64,000 nucleotides of DNA from Thozetella sp. PMI_491 (lineage: Eukaryota > Ascomycota > Sordariomycetes > Chaetosphaeriales > Chaetosphaeriaceae): contig MU270017.1 of the NCBI GenBank assembly GCA_021432635.1, forward strand, positions 1-64,000, written 5' to 3'. The notes under the pieces were generated by a model, which was not told the origin of the DNA, did no database searches, and saw only the letters and a program-made list of their open reading frames with translations. The translations under genes and the position numbers were made by a program. Of this stretch, positions 33,137 through 44,086 are shown piece after piece. Every line of letters starts with the position of its first letter. Positions within the stretch are counted from its first letter, which is position 1.

Positions 33137-33717
33137 GTGGCCCTGCTAAGACACTGGCGGTTGGCATGAGGAGGAATCTAGATAGGTGCGCCATGAGGGC
33201 AGGGCAAAGAAATGATAGCACTAAATGACAACGAGGTGCAGAACCTGAGGCCACGACCATGTATCAGCCCACATAACCCGACGCCGTATGTACTCAAATG
33301 GCTTCGTGGGGAGCTCTAACTTATCCAGATATCGACATTTTTAAGCAAGCGACAGACTCTCTTGCTGAGAGAGGATACCTCTCTAAGCGAGTACAGCATT
33401 GCCTCTTATTCATCCGTAGCTGTTGAACCCCGGCTCGTAAGCCGAGGCTTGGTGTAGCGCCGAATCCGACGCTTTCCGCTGCTCGCAATTGGCGAATGGC
33501 GGGCGGTGGGCGGTGGGCGGTGGGCGGTGTCGAACCCCGGCGACATCGGTACCGCTTCGCACGTCATTATGCCGGCGCCCTTGCATGGCGAGGGGGGCTC
33601 CGGAATATCGAACCCCAGCCGCTGCGGAACCAACATCCACCCGGCAGCTCATACACATCGTTCGCGACCGGAAACGCCAGCTCCCTTTCACCACAATTTT
33701 CGTATTTCATTATCAAC
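33137..33717. other. intergenic region with heptamer tandem repeat
   Basis: Contains four perfect copies of GGGCGGT at 33501-33528 and the promoter of the CoA-binding protein gene. The degenerate upstream part of the methyltransferase pseudogene may extend into its left end. Confidence 0.5.
33501..33528. repeat. (GGGCGGT)4 tandem repeat
   Basis: Four exact 7-bp copies about 200 bp before the ATG at 33718. It is a simple repeat, though GC-box-like in composition. Confidence 0.85.
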
Positions 33718-34303
33718 ATGGCTGCCACGGATGCTACTCTGCGGGCCTTCTTTCAGTCATCCCGGTATGCTGTCGTCGGCGCGAGCTCCAATACCCAAAA
33801 GTTCGGCCACAAGGGTAAGCCCCCATTTCGGTGCTCAGAGGTCATGCCTTCCCCCCCTCTCGTTGTCACTATTCTGACTGCCACACCCCACCCATCCGCT
33901 TCTATCTACTGTGGCTGGGCAAGAACCTAATTGTTGTCAAGTTTTCGCGTGGTATCTCAACCATGACCTCCCAGTCACTCCTGTCAACCCCGCTTCGCCG
34001 TCCATAGATGTGGCCAAGCAGTCATACCCGGCCATCAAGAGCCTTTCTGCGCTAGATAACCCGAAGGAAACTGGCGTATCCATCATTACGCCGCCCCCGG
34101 TGACGCTCAAGACGCTGGAGGAAGCCAAGTCGCTGGGTATATCGTCTATTTGGCTTCAGCCCGGGACGTTCGACGATGATGTGTTGAAGTTCGCGCACGA
34201 CAGCTTCAAAGTCGTACTGGCTGGCGATGGCGGCTGGGGGAGCGAGGGATGGTGCATCTTGGTTGACGGCGAGCGTGGCCTGCGGTCGGCCGGCAAGCTG
34301 TAG
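33718..34303 (+). CDS. CoA-binding domain protein (YccU-like)
   Basis: Two exons (33718-33814, 33942-34303) flank a 127-bp intron with donor GGTAAGC and encode 152 aa. The whole protein is one Rossmann-like CoA_binding_2 domain. It has the N-terminal nucleotide loop YAVVGASSNTQKFGHK, a central LPVTPVNP strand, and the terminal motif VDGERGLRSAGKL. The family is widespread in bacteria and fungi and binds CoA or a nucleotide, but its cellular role is not established. The joined exons give the uninterrupted FGHKVFAWYLN expected of the fold, which supports the intron. It is convergent with the small membrane protein downstream, only 73 bp away. Confidence 0.9.
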
Positions 34304-34376
34304 TCGCTTTGATGTTAGACATCGAAAGCATACACAAAGGAAGTGTCGGGGGAGGTGGAGTCGCATCTTCGCTACC

Positions 34377-34982
34377 TTAGTTGGTCCGCACATCGCGTCG
34401 CCGTAGCTCGAATCCTGTCCCTGCCGCATGCTCGCTCCCAGGAGTTATACCGTGTGAGTGATTTCCGCGCCAGCTCATCAACTCGTCGATCTTCTGCCCG
34501 TACGTGTGTCGCCACGTCTCTGCGCCCACCACCTCGCGTTCTAACCTCGCAAGGCGGCTGTCGTGCATCGCTTCGACAAGATCGCGCACAAAGGCTTCGT
34601 GCTCACTCCTTTCGATGACGATGTGCTTTTCGACCACAGAGGGAACCGCGTTGGTGGTGGCGATGAGGGGAGATACCGTACCAGGAGGGGCTACGCCGAG
34701 CGGTGGTATGCCCACGAGCGGCGGCGATGCCGCGTGGAAGGCTGGCTGGGATTCCATCGCCGCCGCCATTGTTTCCTCGACCCGTATCTTCCGCCTGTAG
34801 CGCCCCTCGAGCTTCAGAGCTTGCGCAAGGTTGATGAAAAGGTTCCCGATCATGCCTATGGCAGTCAAGGCCGCGGCGACGGCGGTGATAATCTCCCAGA
34901 ACCCAGTGCAGGGACAGCACACCTCAGACTGGGCAAAGTCGGCCGTAGGAGTTGGGAAAACGAATGGGCTATCTTCTGCCAT
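34377..34982 (-). CDS. small membrane protein of unknown function
   Basis: A single exon encodes 201 aa. After a short acidic N-terminus and a CCPC motif, residues about 27-53 form one long hydrophobic segment (FWEIITAVAAALTAIGMIGN). This is followed by a basic stretch (GRYRRKIR), an Ala/Pro-rich linker, and a charged helical C-terminus (HEAFVRDLVEAMHDSRLARLERE) with coiled-coil character. I do not recognise a family. The single ATG start and lack of splice signals make this simple model likely. The gene lies 73 bp from the convergent CoA-binding protein gene, with no obvious functional link. Confidence 0.6.
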   Translation of the reverse strand: MAEDSPFVFPTPTADFAQSEVCCPCTGFWEIITAVAAALTAIGMIGNLFINLAQALKLEGRYRRKIRVEETMAAAMESQPAFHAASPPLVGIPPLGVAPPGTVSPLIATTNAVPSVVEKHIVIERSEHEAFVRDLVEAMHDSRLARLEREVVGAETWRHTYGQKIDELMSWRGNHSHGITPGSEHAAGTGFELRRRDVRTN

Positions 34983-35260
34983 CGTATATTATACCAAATC
35001 TGGGGGTTGAGGAACGTCTCGTCAACTTTTCGCGGGTGCGAACCTGGACGGTACACCTACCTGCATGGGCACTAAAGGGAATGTAGTAGACGGAGAGCGC
35101 CTTCCCTCTCTATACATACAGGAGATTTTTACGCAAAACGCGATCGCCCGCGGAATTCACGGCAGGTTTGAGCCACCACGATAGCTTCCTTGGCCGCTGT
35201 GGGCAGAAAGCACGAATGGAAAATTGCATTTCGAAAGAGCAGGCGCTGAACGCTGTGCAA

Positions 35261-36822
35261 TTACATGGCTATGAGGGACACAAGGAGCACCAAGCCCAGC
35301 AGTGTGCCTTGCAGAGTCGACTTCACTGCCGCGTTAGGAACCGAGGTAGCAGATGGCGTGGGAGTGGGCGACCCTGAGCTGCTGGTCGTGTTCGGGCTCG
35401 AGCCTGACGGTGCTCCACAGAGACCCTTGGTGGCAGGGTCGACACCCTTTCCAATGGAGACGATACTGGATGCGCAGTTGGCGGCCTGTCCTATTTGTAT
35501 TCTCTCATTGTCCCAGTCGAAGATGGCTGCCAGAATTAGCCAACGAATCCGAAGATAGGCAGCGCGCGAGGGTGCTGAGAGCTTACCGTACGCCGCCCTG
35601 AGGAACGGTACGCCGAGAGTCTGCTGTGAACCCTCAGGGATAGATGTGACTCCAACAGCGCACAAACCCTGAGCGGTGAAGATAAGTTCTTTGTATGGCA
35701 CGAGGATGGATACATCTCCAAAGCCCATAACCAGTCCGCCGGTCGCGTTCCGCTTGGCACAGTCAACCAGCGGGAAGCCGATGCTCGCATCAATGGTAGC
35801 GTTTAGATCGGCATATATCTGGTCGGTATAGACATCGTTGAGTTTGTTGAATGTGTTCCCGCTGTCTAGCATGACATTGGTGTCGCTGCCGAGCTTGTAC
35901 TTCTTTGTCGAGGACGTGTCGTTGGTGGAGGTAATGCCGATGGAGGTGAACTCGACGGTCAAGCTAAAGATCCCGTCAGCCTTGCTAGCTACTGGAAGGG
36001 GAACCGGCAGTACCGGTGGTATCTACCGTGTGACATTGTCTCTGCTCTTGACGATCGGCAGCGTCGCGAGCGGGCCAGAGAAGCGGCCACGGTCGTACCC
36101 ACCCAGGATGAGAGATCCCGCGGTATCCTCACTCTTACCGAGGGCTAAGGCGTACGCCCGGCTTTCGATCTGCCCTTGGTCCCGGAGAGAGTCAAGCACC
36201 CTGGGATAAGACTCATTGACCGCGAACCCGTTATGCATATCCGGAGCGAGCCCCAAGATCCCAGCAAACATCCCGAAGCTATCAGTAGCGACTCCATATT
36301 GCTGACCCGTGATGGAGAGATTGCCCGGAAAGGCGATGGTATCTTTGTAATAATTGAACACCACGCCGACTAGTGACTCGCCGTCGGTCCCGTACGCAAT
36401 CCTGCCGGTTTCGTTCAGGCCCATGCCGGAGGTGCTTTGAGTCGGATCATACCGCGGAGTGTTCTCACAAAGAGCCTGCTCCCCGAAGTCGGCCGGCGCA
36501 GACGTGCAGTTTGGATTTACCCAAAGCTCGTTGGAGCCTGTATCGACCTGTATATTAGTCTTCTGTGGCGGTGTGCCAATCGACACTAATGACATGTCAG
36601 AGCCTATACAACAACTATAGTGCATATGGCGGACTCACCTTCGATAGTGTAGGTGAAGAACTCGTTTGCGATTGAGCTGTCTGAGGGCCTGTTCGCCCTC
36701 TTGACTGCCTTCACCGGGAAATGCATGAAGGCATTGCGAGCGTGCGTGTTAGGTCGAGCCTGCGAGGCGCTCGAGACCAGCTCCACCAAAGCAAGGGCGG
36801 CAAGGAGGAGTCGAGCGACCAT
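35261..36822 (-). CDS. secreted, GPI-anchored aspartyl protease (yapsin/OpsB type)
   Basis: Four exons (36639-36822, 36027-36585, 35587-35963, 35261-35526) encode 461 aa. Introns are 53, 63 and 60 bp. A signal peptide (MVARLLLAALALVELVSSASQ) and a short basic propeptide precede the pepsin fold. The first catalytic site is VDTGSNELW with Asp76; the second is LDSGNT with Asp281, where many pepsins have DSGT. Several NxS/T glycosylation sites are present. A Ser/Thr/Pro linker and a final hydrophobic stretch (GTLLGLVLLVSLIAM) suggest GPI attachment. Such enzymes process or shed cell-wall proteins at the surface. All four exons are needed to keep the second catalytic lobe in frame. Substrate is unknown. 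Confidence 0.93.
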
Positions 36823-38004
36823 GATGGCGGAAACAAGAGGAGCTCCTAGCAGTGGTGTCCGATGGTGTCTCTAGCAGTTAATTATTATCATCTTGTTGAA
36901 CGAAATCTAGGAATTGGCTCTCCTTTTAAAGATCGACTTAGGTGGCGCCGAGCAGCTCCATGTCTCGAAGGCCGCCATATTCCACTTCAAACAGGGCCCT
37001 TGTCTCCCCTAGGCGGCCCCTGGATGCTTGGTATCGTGCCTGGCTACGAGATCCTTCCTACTACTAATTGCGGCGCGTTGGCCCAATTGAGGCTTAGTTA
37101 ACGTTTTTGATGCCGTGGCCGCTTGCGCATGTCGGCTAGGCAGCGCTTTCCCGAAGGCCTCAGTTCGGCGTTTGGCGTTCCACTTTCGGTTGCTCGGCGT
37201 CCTTTATGGCCCCCGCCACAACAGCCCTACAGAGCTGACGTAGCACATGAGGCGCCTGAGAGCTCCTCAACAAGGGCCCGTAACTTGCAGAATACCGTTG
37301 CGTTATATTTCAACCAACAGCAGCCTAGTTTAGACAATGTAGACCATTAATGGTTTAGAGACCAGGCAAATGGTACCTTTCTCACCAGCAAGTCGAGTGA
37401 TATTCCCTTGCAAGTTGGTGCAAGCTGGGGGGGGGGGGGTTGCAATTACCTAAGCTGAAGATATGTTCTGTATGTACAGTACTGGGGTGCTGATACTGTA
37501 GTACCTAATAACCCTAACTTGGCTAGCCGGTTGGCCATCCCGGAACCCTTTGAGGCTCCCCTGGGAGATCAAAAATTGGCATGGGGCGAGGCAAGTTCTC
37601 ACGAGTTCACAGCTACCTCCCCACTGACTCTAGGCTTGCTCCCACACCTTCTTCAGGCGAGCCGAGCCCCGGGAAACAAATAAAGTAAGCGGCTAAGCTA
37701 GGTATGCAGGCGGTAGGGCGGCGCATTTGGCGTTCCTCGCCCCACCTCTTCCCGCTATCCATTCTACGCACCTATCAAAAAGGTTCTCCACCCAGCAAGG
37801 TACGTCGCGTCTCTCACACGCGGCTGTGCGCGAAGGTATCGCGACTGGCCAAGCTACCAACTTTTGTTCTCGCAACTGCATGCTAGGCCACGATACCGGC
37901 ACTAACGAAGGCCTCGTCTCAAGGCTGTACGTGTGCGTGGCAGCACTGCATGAGGTGATGGAAGCAGCAGCAAAAAGCGCTTGAGGCGGCAAAAGGGTAA
38001 CGTC
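36823..38004. other. 1.2-kb divergent intergenic region
   Basis: Shared promoter region of the aspartyl protease (minus) and the DUF3716/cupin gene (plus). Contains an uninterrupted run of 13 G at 37427-37439. No gene supported. Confidence 0.5.
37427..37439. repeat. poly-G run (13 G)
   Basis: Thirteen consecutive G bases in intergenic DNA. The length may be imprecise because of sequencing error in homopolymers. Confidence 0.85.
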
Positions 38005-41000
38005 ATGATGGCTGATCAAACTCGACCTTTCCGCAACCGGTCCAACAGCGACACACCGCGAAAGGCACACCCATTAGAGCAGAAGATGCCGGTCAAGATC
38101 ACCCCTGTGCCGCTCCCAAGGATTCCCTCCAGCCAGCTTCAACCTTCAAAAGGCCCGTCGCGACCTTCGCCCGAAGGGCCTGCCAGCCATGTGGAAGGGT
38201 CTGGTGAATCGAAACGTCTCGCCCAATCCGTGGCAGCCACCCTGGATGCTGGGCCCACTTTAAAGGACGAGGTGCCTTCGACGCAGCAGAAAGTCGTGAT
38301 CAAGATAAAACGGACAGGCACCGCGCAGAGCCCGTCCGAGTCTCGGCTCGCCACGCCCCTTGCTCGGGTCGTCACCCCCCAGGTGCAGCTGTCGCCGCAA
38401 CCAACGCCGGCCCAGCTACCGGAGGATCCAGACCCACCGCTTGTGATTAGCGATATCGCCCCTACTCTGGTATCCGTTCCTCAGCCGCCCATCTCCACCC
38501 CCACTACTACAGACGATGTCAAGTCTGGGTTGAGACCCGAAGATCTCATGGCGGACACATCAACCAAGAAGCGCACAGACGAGAAGAGGAGGAAAGCACT
38601 GAGCGAGTCGTTGAAGGGTGAGGCGTGTGGCAGACCACATTCACTAAACTCTCACTAACCGATCTCCAGCACGATGGTCTTCCGGAGCCATGGACCATGT
38701 TCCCGCCAAGCGCCGCGAGACTTTACGGAAGCGCAAGGCAGAGGTGATCAGTATGGAGAGCTCCCTAGTGGGTGAGCCGGTCGCTACCTCCAAAAGGACC
38801 CCCCTTGGTTCTTCGGCTCTCAGCCCTACCCCGGCCCCCGAGAATCAGGCTCAGAAGGAGATGGACTTCATGGCTTCCTTCTCCAATATGGAAGGCACAC
38901 CCGACCGCCCCAGAAGGTCTCTTCCGCGGATGGCGACTAGCTATATCAAGCCAGTAGATTGGGATGGCGTGAGGGAGGATATCGATAATCTCGATGCGGA
39001 ATCTCCAGAGACTGGCCGCCAACTAGCTCGAGACATAAGCGCTATCAACATCGGGGATTGGAAGCCCCTCTGGGAGTACATCATGCCATTCCTAACGGTT
39101 CACCGTTCGGTTCCACCACCCACAAAAGGTTACGTCAGAGAACTTTTACTGCTTCCGCGGGTCCGAGATCTTGCGTGGAATACTGACTGGGTCAACGAAA
39201 ATCCCTACGTCGACTCCCGGCCTCAAGACATCTCTGCTATGGTCATGCAGGTAACTGGAGAGCTGGCGCCCGAGCCATGCATGCGCTGTGCCGACGCCAA
39301 AGGTCCCTTCAAGGGGTGCGTTATGGTCTCAATAAGAGCCCATGATAACCCTCTTGAGACCATCTTCAGCTGCGCAAATTGTTTCTACCACTGTCGTCAG
39401 ACGTACTGCAACCACAAGGCATGGGGGGTGAAGAGAAATGCGGCGATCCGTGCGGCTCGAAGGACTGGGAGGTCACGTCTGAGTGCCAAGACTTTACAGG
39501 GCAAGGTACCCCTTGAGCCGGAAGACTCATATGCCGACGACGATGCCCTCATGGGAGACCATGCAAGGGATGGGGATTCTCCTCTCGACTTTGGCCGGAG
39601 CATCACGATGGCCGAACCAGGGCGACCATATAATATGTGGCCTGGTAAGCCTCTTCTTACCCGGCTGCTGCCGACGAGCTAACAGTCTTGTTTTGTCTAG
39701 AGGATGGAGTTATGGCTAGCATGCACGGTGCGCTGTTACCTAGAGGGTATCAACTCGAATACTCTCTTCCCGGTCGAAACTGGATTTGCTCTGTACGATC
39801 ATGCCGTCGCGTGTTCCAGTCACGCAAAGACCTCGGTTTTCACTTCAGCCGGGTACACTTCGGGTGCCTTTTGAACGATAATGGCGATGGCACCCTAACG
39901 ATCACTGCGTCCTACAAGAGTAAAGCCTCTGGCCTCGGCAACGGGGGTAAGATTCTATCACAGGCGCCACCCCTTGTCACTTCCACACGCCGCATCGACC
40001 CAATAGAACCGCTCCCTAGCCCTAAACTTCCCAAATACCTCATGGCTAGCAGATACATCGATTCGCCGCAGTCGCCTATCGACGTAAGCTCGGACAACGG
40101 CGAGTCTAGATATATGACTAGAAAGTCGGCAGGCGCAATCCGATCCGCGGAGCCAGCAGCCTCGGCGACCTCAGTGGGGTCATTAGACAGCGAAACAGGT
40201 GATCCCGAGGCACTCTGGAGTTACATCTCCCCATTTCTTCGCATCCCAACGCAACCTTCGGAGACGGGCTTCGTTAAAGAGCTGTTGCGACTACCCCGAA
40301 GAAGAGACCTGATCGCTAATCCAAAACGAGTACCCTTTCACTTTCGTGCGGATTCCGACAGTTACATTGCTGCGATCATCATCCAGTTGACTGGGGAAGA
40401 AGCCAGGCCTTGCAGTCGGTGTGTTGCTGGGAAAGGCCCTTTTGACAAGTGCTACGTGATGTCTGCGGGAGCAGGTTCAGGGGCGAAGAAGCAGTATCCG
40501 GGCTGTGCCAATTGTCTATACCGTGGCAAACAGACCACCTGCACGCTTGTATCGAAGGACCATCAGATAGCACCTGGACGACTCCCGGCAGCAGGACAGA
40601 TCACACGGAAAGACGTCAGCAATCAAAACTTTGAGCTCGATGGCGCAGCCGCCGGGAACAATCCGGCGATTCGACGACAGATCCATCAGCAATCAAGTCT
40701 GATCACGGCCGGTCAGTCGCTTCCAATTCATACCCTGGAGATGGAGGACTGGGAGGTTGCCCCAGGAAGGATCCTCGAGGAAGCAGGAGAAGACCCAGAG
40801 AGTAAGCCAACCGAAGAAAAACCAGCCCATCATTCAATGACATTGCTGACCAGACAGATGTGGCATTCTCAAAGGCCTTTCTATCTGCGAATCAAGCAGT
40901 CCCAGTATGCGACGACGTTGGCTTCCGCGTCGATACCATCAAGTCTGGGACTACGCTCCATATTGAGAGCGATCGCAATAAGACACGAATCTGCTCCATT

Positions 41001-41165
41001 GCAACCGGAAAACTCACTATCCGCATCAAAGGCGAGCACGAGCAAGAATTCACCATAGGACCGCACGGGATGTTCAGAGTGAAGGCTGGCGTGTCCTGCG
41101 CAGTGACGAATCGGCTGTATTCGGACGGCATACTACATACAACGGTACTATCGGGTTACATCTAG
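38005..41165 (+). CDS. double DUF3716-like, C2H2 finger and CENP-C-like cupin protein
   Basis: Four exons (38005-38617, 38670-39644, 39701-40801, 40858-41165) encode 998 aa, with introns of 52, 56 and 56 bp. Residues 1-300 are disordered and basic. Two homologous Cys-rich modules follow, each with CxRCxxxKGPFxxC and a later CxNC...C set (first Cys near 408 and 767). Each is preceded by a LLxLPRxRDL helix. They match the fungal DUF3716 pattern as I recall it. Between them is one C2H2 finger, C-x4-C-x12-H-x4-H, from Cys559. Residues about 910-998 form a small beta-rich cupin (IGPHGMFRVKAGVSCAVTNR) like the C-terminal dimerisation domain of Mif2/CENP-C. A chromatin or DNA role is likely by composition only. 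An RRSLPRMATSYIKPVDW stretch resembles the CENP-C motif superficially. Confidence 0.85.
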
Positions 41166-41281
41166 GTGTCGGGGCTCCCTTGAGCACCTGGACAGAAAAT
41201 GACGCGAACAACAGATCGTCGTCGCGTTACCTCGATAGAATAATAACAAAGCAAGTATATCACATCCGAGTTGTCTCAGTA

Positions 41282-43297
41282 CTACTGAGACAATGATTCG
41301 CGCTGTTCTCTGAATCGCTTAGGCCAGATCCCCATCTTCCCTGGTGACAGGATACCGTTCGTATCTAGAGAGTCCTAATTCTCGCTGTAAGCTTCGTACC
41401 TCGTAACATGCCGACAGGGAGCAGCAACATACCTTGATCGTCTGCACAAATCGGCGGTATGCATGGTTGTTGAAGTCAAACAGGTCTGCATTTTGGTCTG
41501 CGCGTCGTTAGCACCTCGTACGTAGAGCCAGTTCACGATACATATGGCGTACCCATGTGATGGATATGTGCGCGATATTTGGCGAATCCGCGCTTCTTCC
41601 CTTCCTCAAATAGGCCGTTGAAGATGCGGTCAACGCCCAGCCGCTGCTCTGGCTGCGTCTTGTCGAAACAGAGCATGCACACAAAGACGGCATGGCGCTC
41701 CTGCATGAAGAAATCGCACAGGAGGTCGAAGCCGTGAGATTCATACACCACCTTCGCCGCCTTCACCCACGACAACATGGTCTTACCGTCCAGAGGGATG
41801 ACTGGCGAGTAAGCGCCGTGGGCTCCAATGCCGCTCCCGTCCTTTGGGCTGTAGAAGTCCACCATTGGTATCGACCACATGCTTGGCACGCCGACAAACA
41901 TGCCTCCATGGGTCTGGGGCACCGAAGCCGCGTCCAGAAGCTCATCCCCCTCCCCGGTGTACAAAACATTGCGCAGCCGCCCGGTGGGCGCCTCCTTTGC
42001 AGCGACCCGCTGGATCTCGTCGTATTGCGCCTGGATAAGATTCTTGGCGCCGTACAACCCAAACTTGACGGTCCAGAAGCCCGTATCGAGAGTCTTCTGG
42101 ATCTCCTTGATGCGCCAGTCGGGTATCGCCCCGGGTTTATCCCACCAGTCGGCGCGCTGGCCGAAGATGGCAATCCACTCGACGATACTGAATACGTAGA
42201 CGCCGTGTGGAATGGTGTCGTTGCGGCGCATGGCCCCGAATACGTCGGTGAGTGTCTCGATATCTTCGAGCTCGGGCATATCGAACGTGCAGGCCATGTA
42301 AGCCTGCGGCTGCGGAGTGAGGAAGAGGCCCAGTTTGGTAACCACCCCGAGGTTGCTTTGAAGGAAGAGGCCCTCGATTGACGGGCCAAAATTGAGTTTG
42401 GTGAGGTGAGCAGACGGCGAGTTTGTCATGGCGAACTGGCCGGTCCGGACAACGTCACCATCCGCTAGCACGACCTCGAGGCCCGCCATGTTCTCGTGGT
42501 GGATACCTTTAGGAACGAATCCCATGCCCCGATCCAGAGTCTGCTCAATAATTAGGTCTCATGTCCATATCATTAGAGCGGCATGGGTCTAGACGCACGT
42601 TACCTAGCACACTGCCCCATCCCAAGGATGCGGTGCTGGGCCAAACCTTGAGCTTCCGGCTGATGCAGTATTCGTATAAATCGGCAAATGTCACTCCGGG
42701 TTCAACCACCGCGTATGCGAGCTTCTCATTCACCTCAATGATCTTGTTCATTCGGTGTAGATCTAGAACCACGGAGCCCGAGACTACCGGAGCCGGGCCC
42801 CCATAACTGCGTGGCACATCAGTCGTCAGAAACGAGGCATAGTATTCTCGGACGCGATGATACTTACCCCAGGTTCTTACCGCGGGAGACAGTCCACAGA
42901 GGGATGGTATACTTGTTGGCAATCTTAAGCACCGCTTGCACTTCAGCTATGGTCGATGGGCTGTTAATCCAATGTCAGAGCAGACTATAATCACCTCCGG
43001 GACTTGCATGGAATAAATATCCTACCAAACAGCAGCACTGGGAGTGTTCCTCTCCTTCCCCGATTCTGGGATTTCATAAGGGTCGACGTATTCCTTGAGA
43101 TTTTCTCCCGAGAAAGTATATTCACTCCCTCCTACTGCGGCAGCGAATTCTTCTAGTGCCTTATCAAATGTCTGTTGGTCGAGTCCTGGAGGTAATACTA
43201 TTGGGATGTCCGGACGAATCGGCTTCGAAAACATTTCATCGTGTGCATTTTGGTATATCGCGTCCGCATAGCGCGGGGGAGTCTGTTTGGTGGCCAT
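41282..43297 (-). CDS. vaoA: vanillyl-alcohol oxidase family flavoenzyme
   Basis: Six exons (43026-43297, 42868-42960, 42599-42806, 41553-42540, 41433-41497, 41282-41374) encode 572 aa, near the 560 aa of Penicillium VAO. The five introns are 55-65 bp. The N-terminal FAD-binding domain holds CPSTIAEVQAVLKIANK, SRGKNLGYGGPAP and VVEPGVTFADLYEYC. The cap domain is substrate-binding, and the C-terminus keeps NGILSPGKMGIWP. A Tyr-Arg pair at 513-514 (KYRAHIHHMDQ) sits where VAO has its phenolate-binding pair. The catalytic Asp of VAO appears to be Ser here (STASLGWGS), by my alignment from memory. The family oxidises para-substituted phenols (vanillyl alcohol, eugenol, cresols) with O2, making peroxide. 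It is divergent from the FAD monooxygenase. Confidence 0.93.
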
Positions 43298-44086
43298 TAT
43301 GCCAGGTTTGGCCTTAAGGGGAATGGAATGTCAAAGTTATGGATGATTCTACTCAATGGAATACGAAGGGTTGCTCAGAGGATTGATAGCGAAAGCATGC
43401 AAGAGCCCAGTGTCTCTGGGGTAGTGGATGCTCAATGGCCTGACCTCAATCCCCAATGCTTTATTATCCCATCGGATCAATGCCCTTACATACACCAGCC
43501 GTGTCGTGCGACCTGGCTTGTCCTAGGGGCAGCCAACACGCATGGCCCCCATGTACCAACTAAGCGGAGAAGTGGCGGTTCGGGTCAAAGAATAGATCTG
43601 CGACCTCCCCTCGCGCAGCCACTCTAGTGTCAAATCTCCTGATCGGCAGTCCCAGCATATGAGATGAGGCGGTTCGGCAATTAAGGTGAGGGGAAAGTAA
43701 ACAGCCAAATGCACGCCGTCAGCAGCAACCCGCGGGATTGTGTTGGAGATCCCCCGCATCAGACCCCCTCATAACCTTCTCGGGCGCAGCCCCCCCTCAC
43801 CTAGTGAAGGCCAAGATCCAATGCTCCTCACTTAGATGGATGGTCAATCCTAGTCCGTGACGTTGGGTACGATGTGTGACCACTCCGGTAATACTTCTAC
43901 CTCCGACTCGCGCCATGCTCCAGTTCTCGTCCTTCAGCACCTCGGGTCATGGGAGTAACCCGGAAGGGATTGTGCCATAATAACAGCCCGTGTTCTTCTA
44001 AATTACATCTCCAAAGCGACGGAGCCATTGCTACTGGTTGTATCTACCCAGCCCTTACGAGGGAAATCCCGCGAATTGGCCTCGAC
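43298..44086. promoter_or_regulatory. divergent promoter of the VAO and FAD monooxygenase genes
   Basis: This 789-bp region separates two divergently transcribed flavoenzyme genes and should control both. At 43943-43962 it holds the inverted repeat CGGGT-N10-ACCCG, about 125 bp before the monooxygenase ATG. Such CGG/CCG pairs are the kind of site bound by Zn(II)2Cys6 regulators, one of which is encoded nearby. The site is a prediction only. Confidence 0.45.

Noticed and set aside
33411-33620. Repeated tRNA T-arm-like sequences (GAACCCCGG)
   Set aside because: No acceptor stem, D-arm or anticodon arm could be folded around any of the three occurrences.
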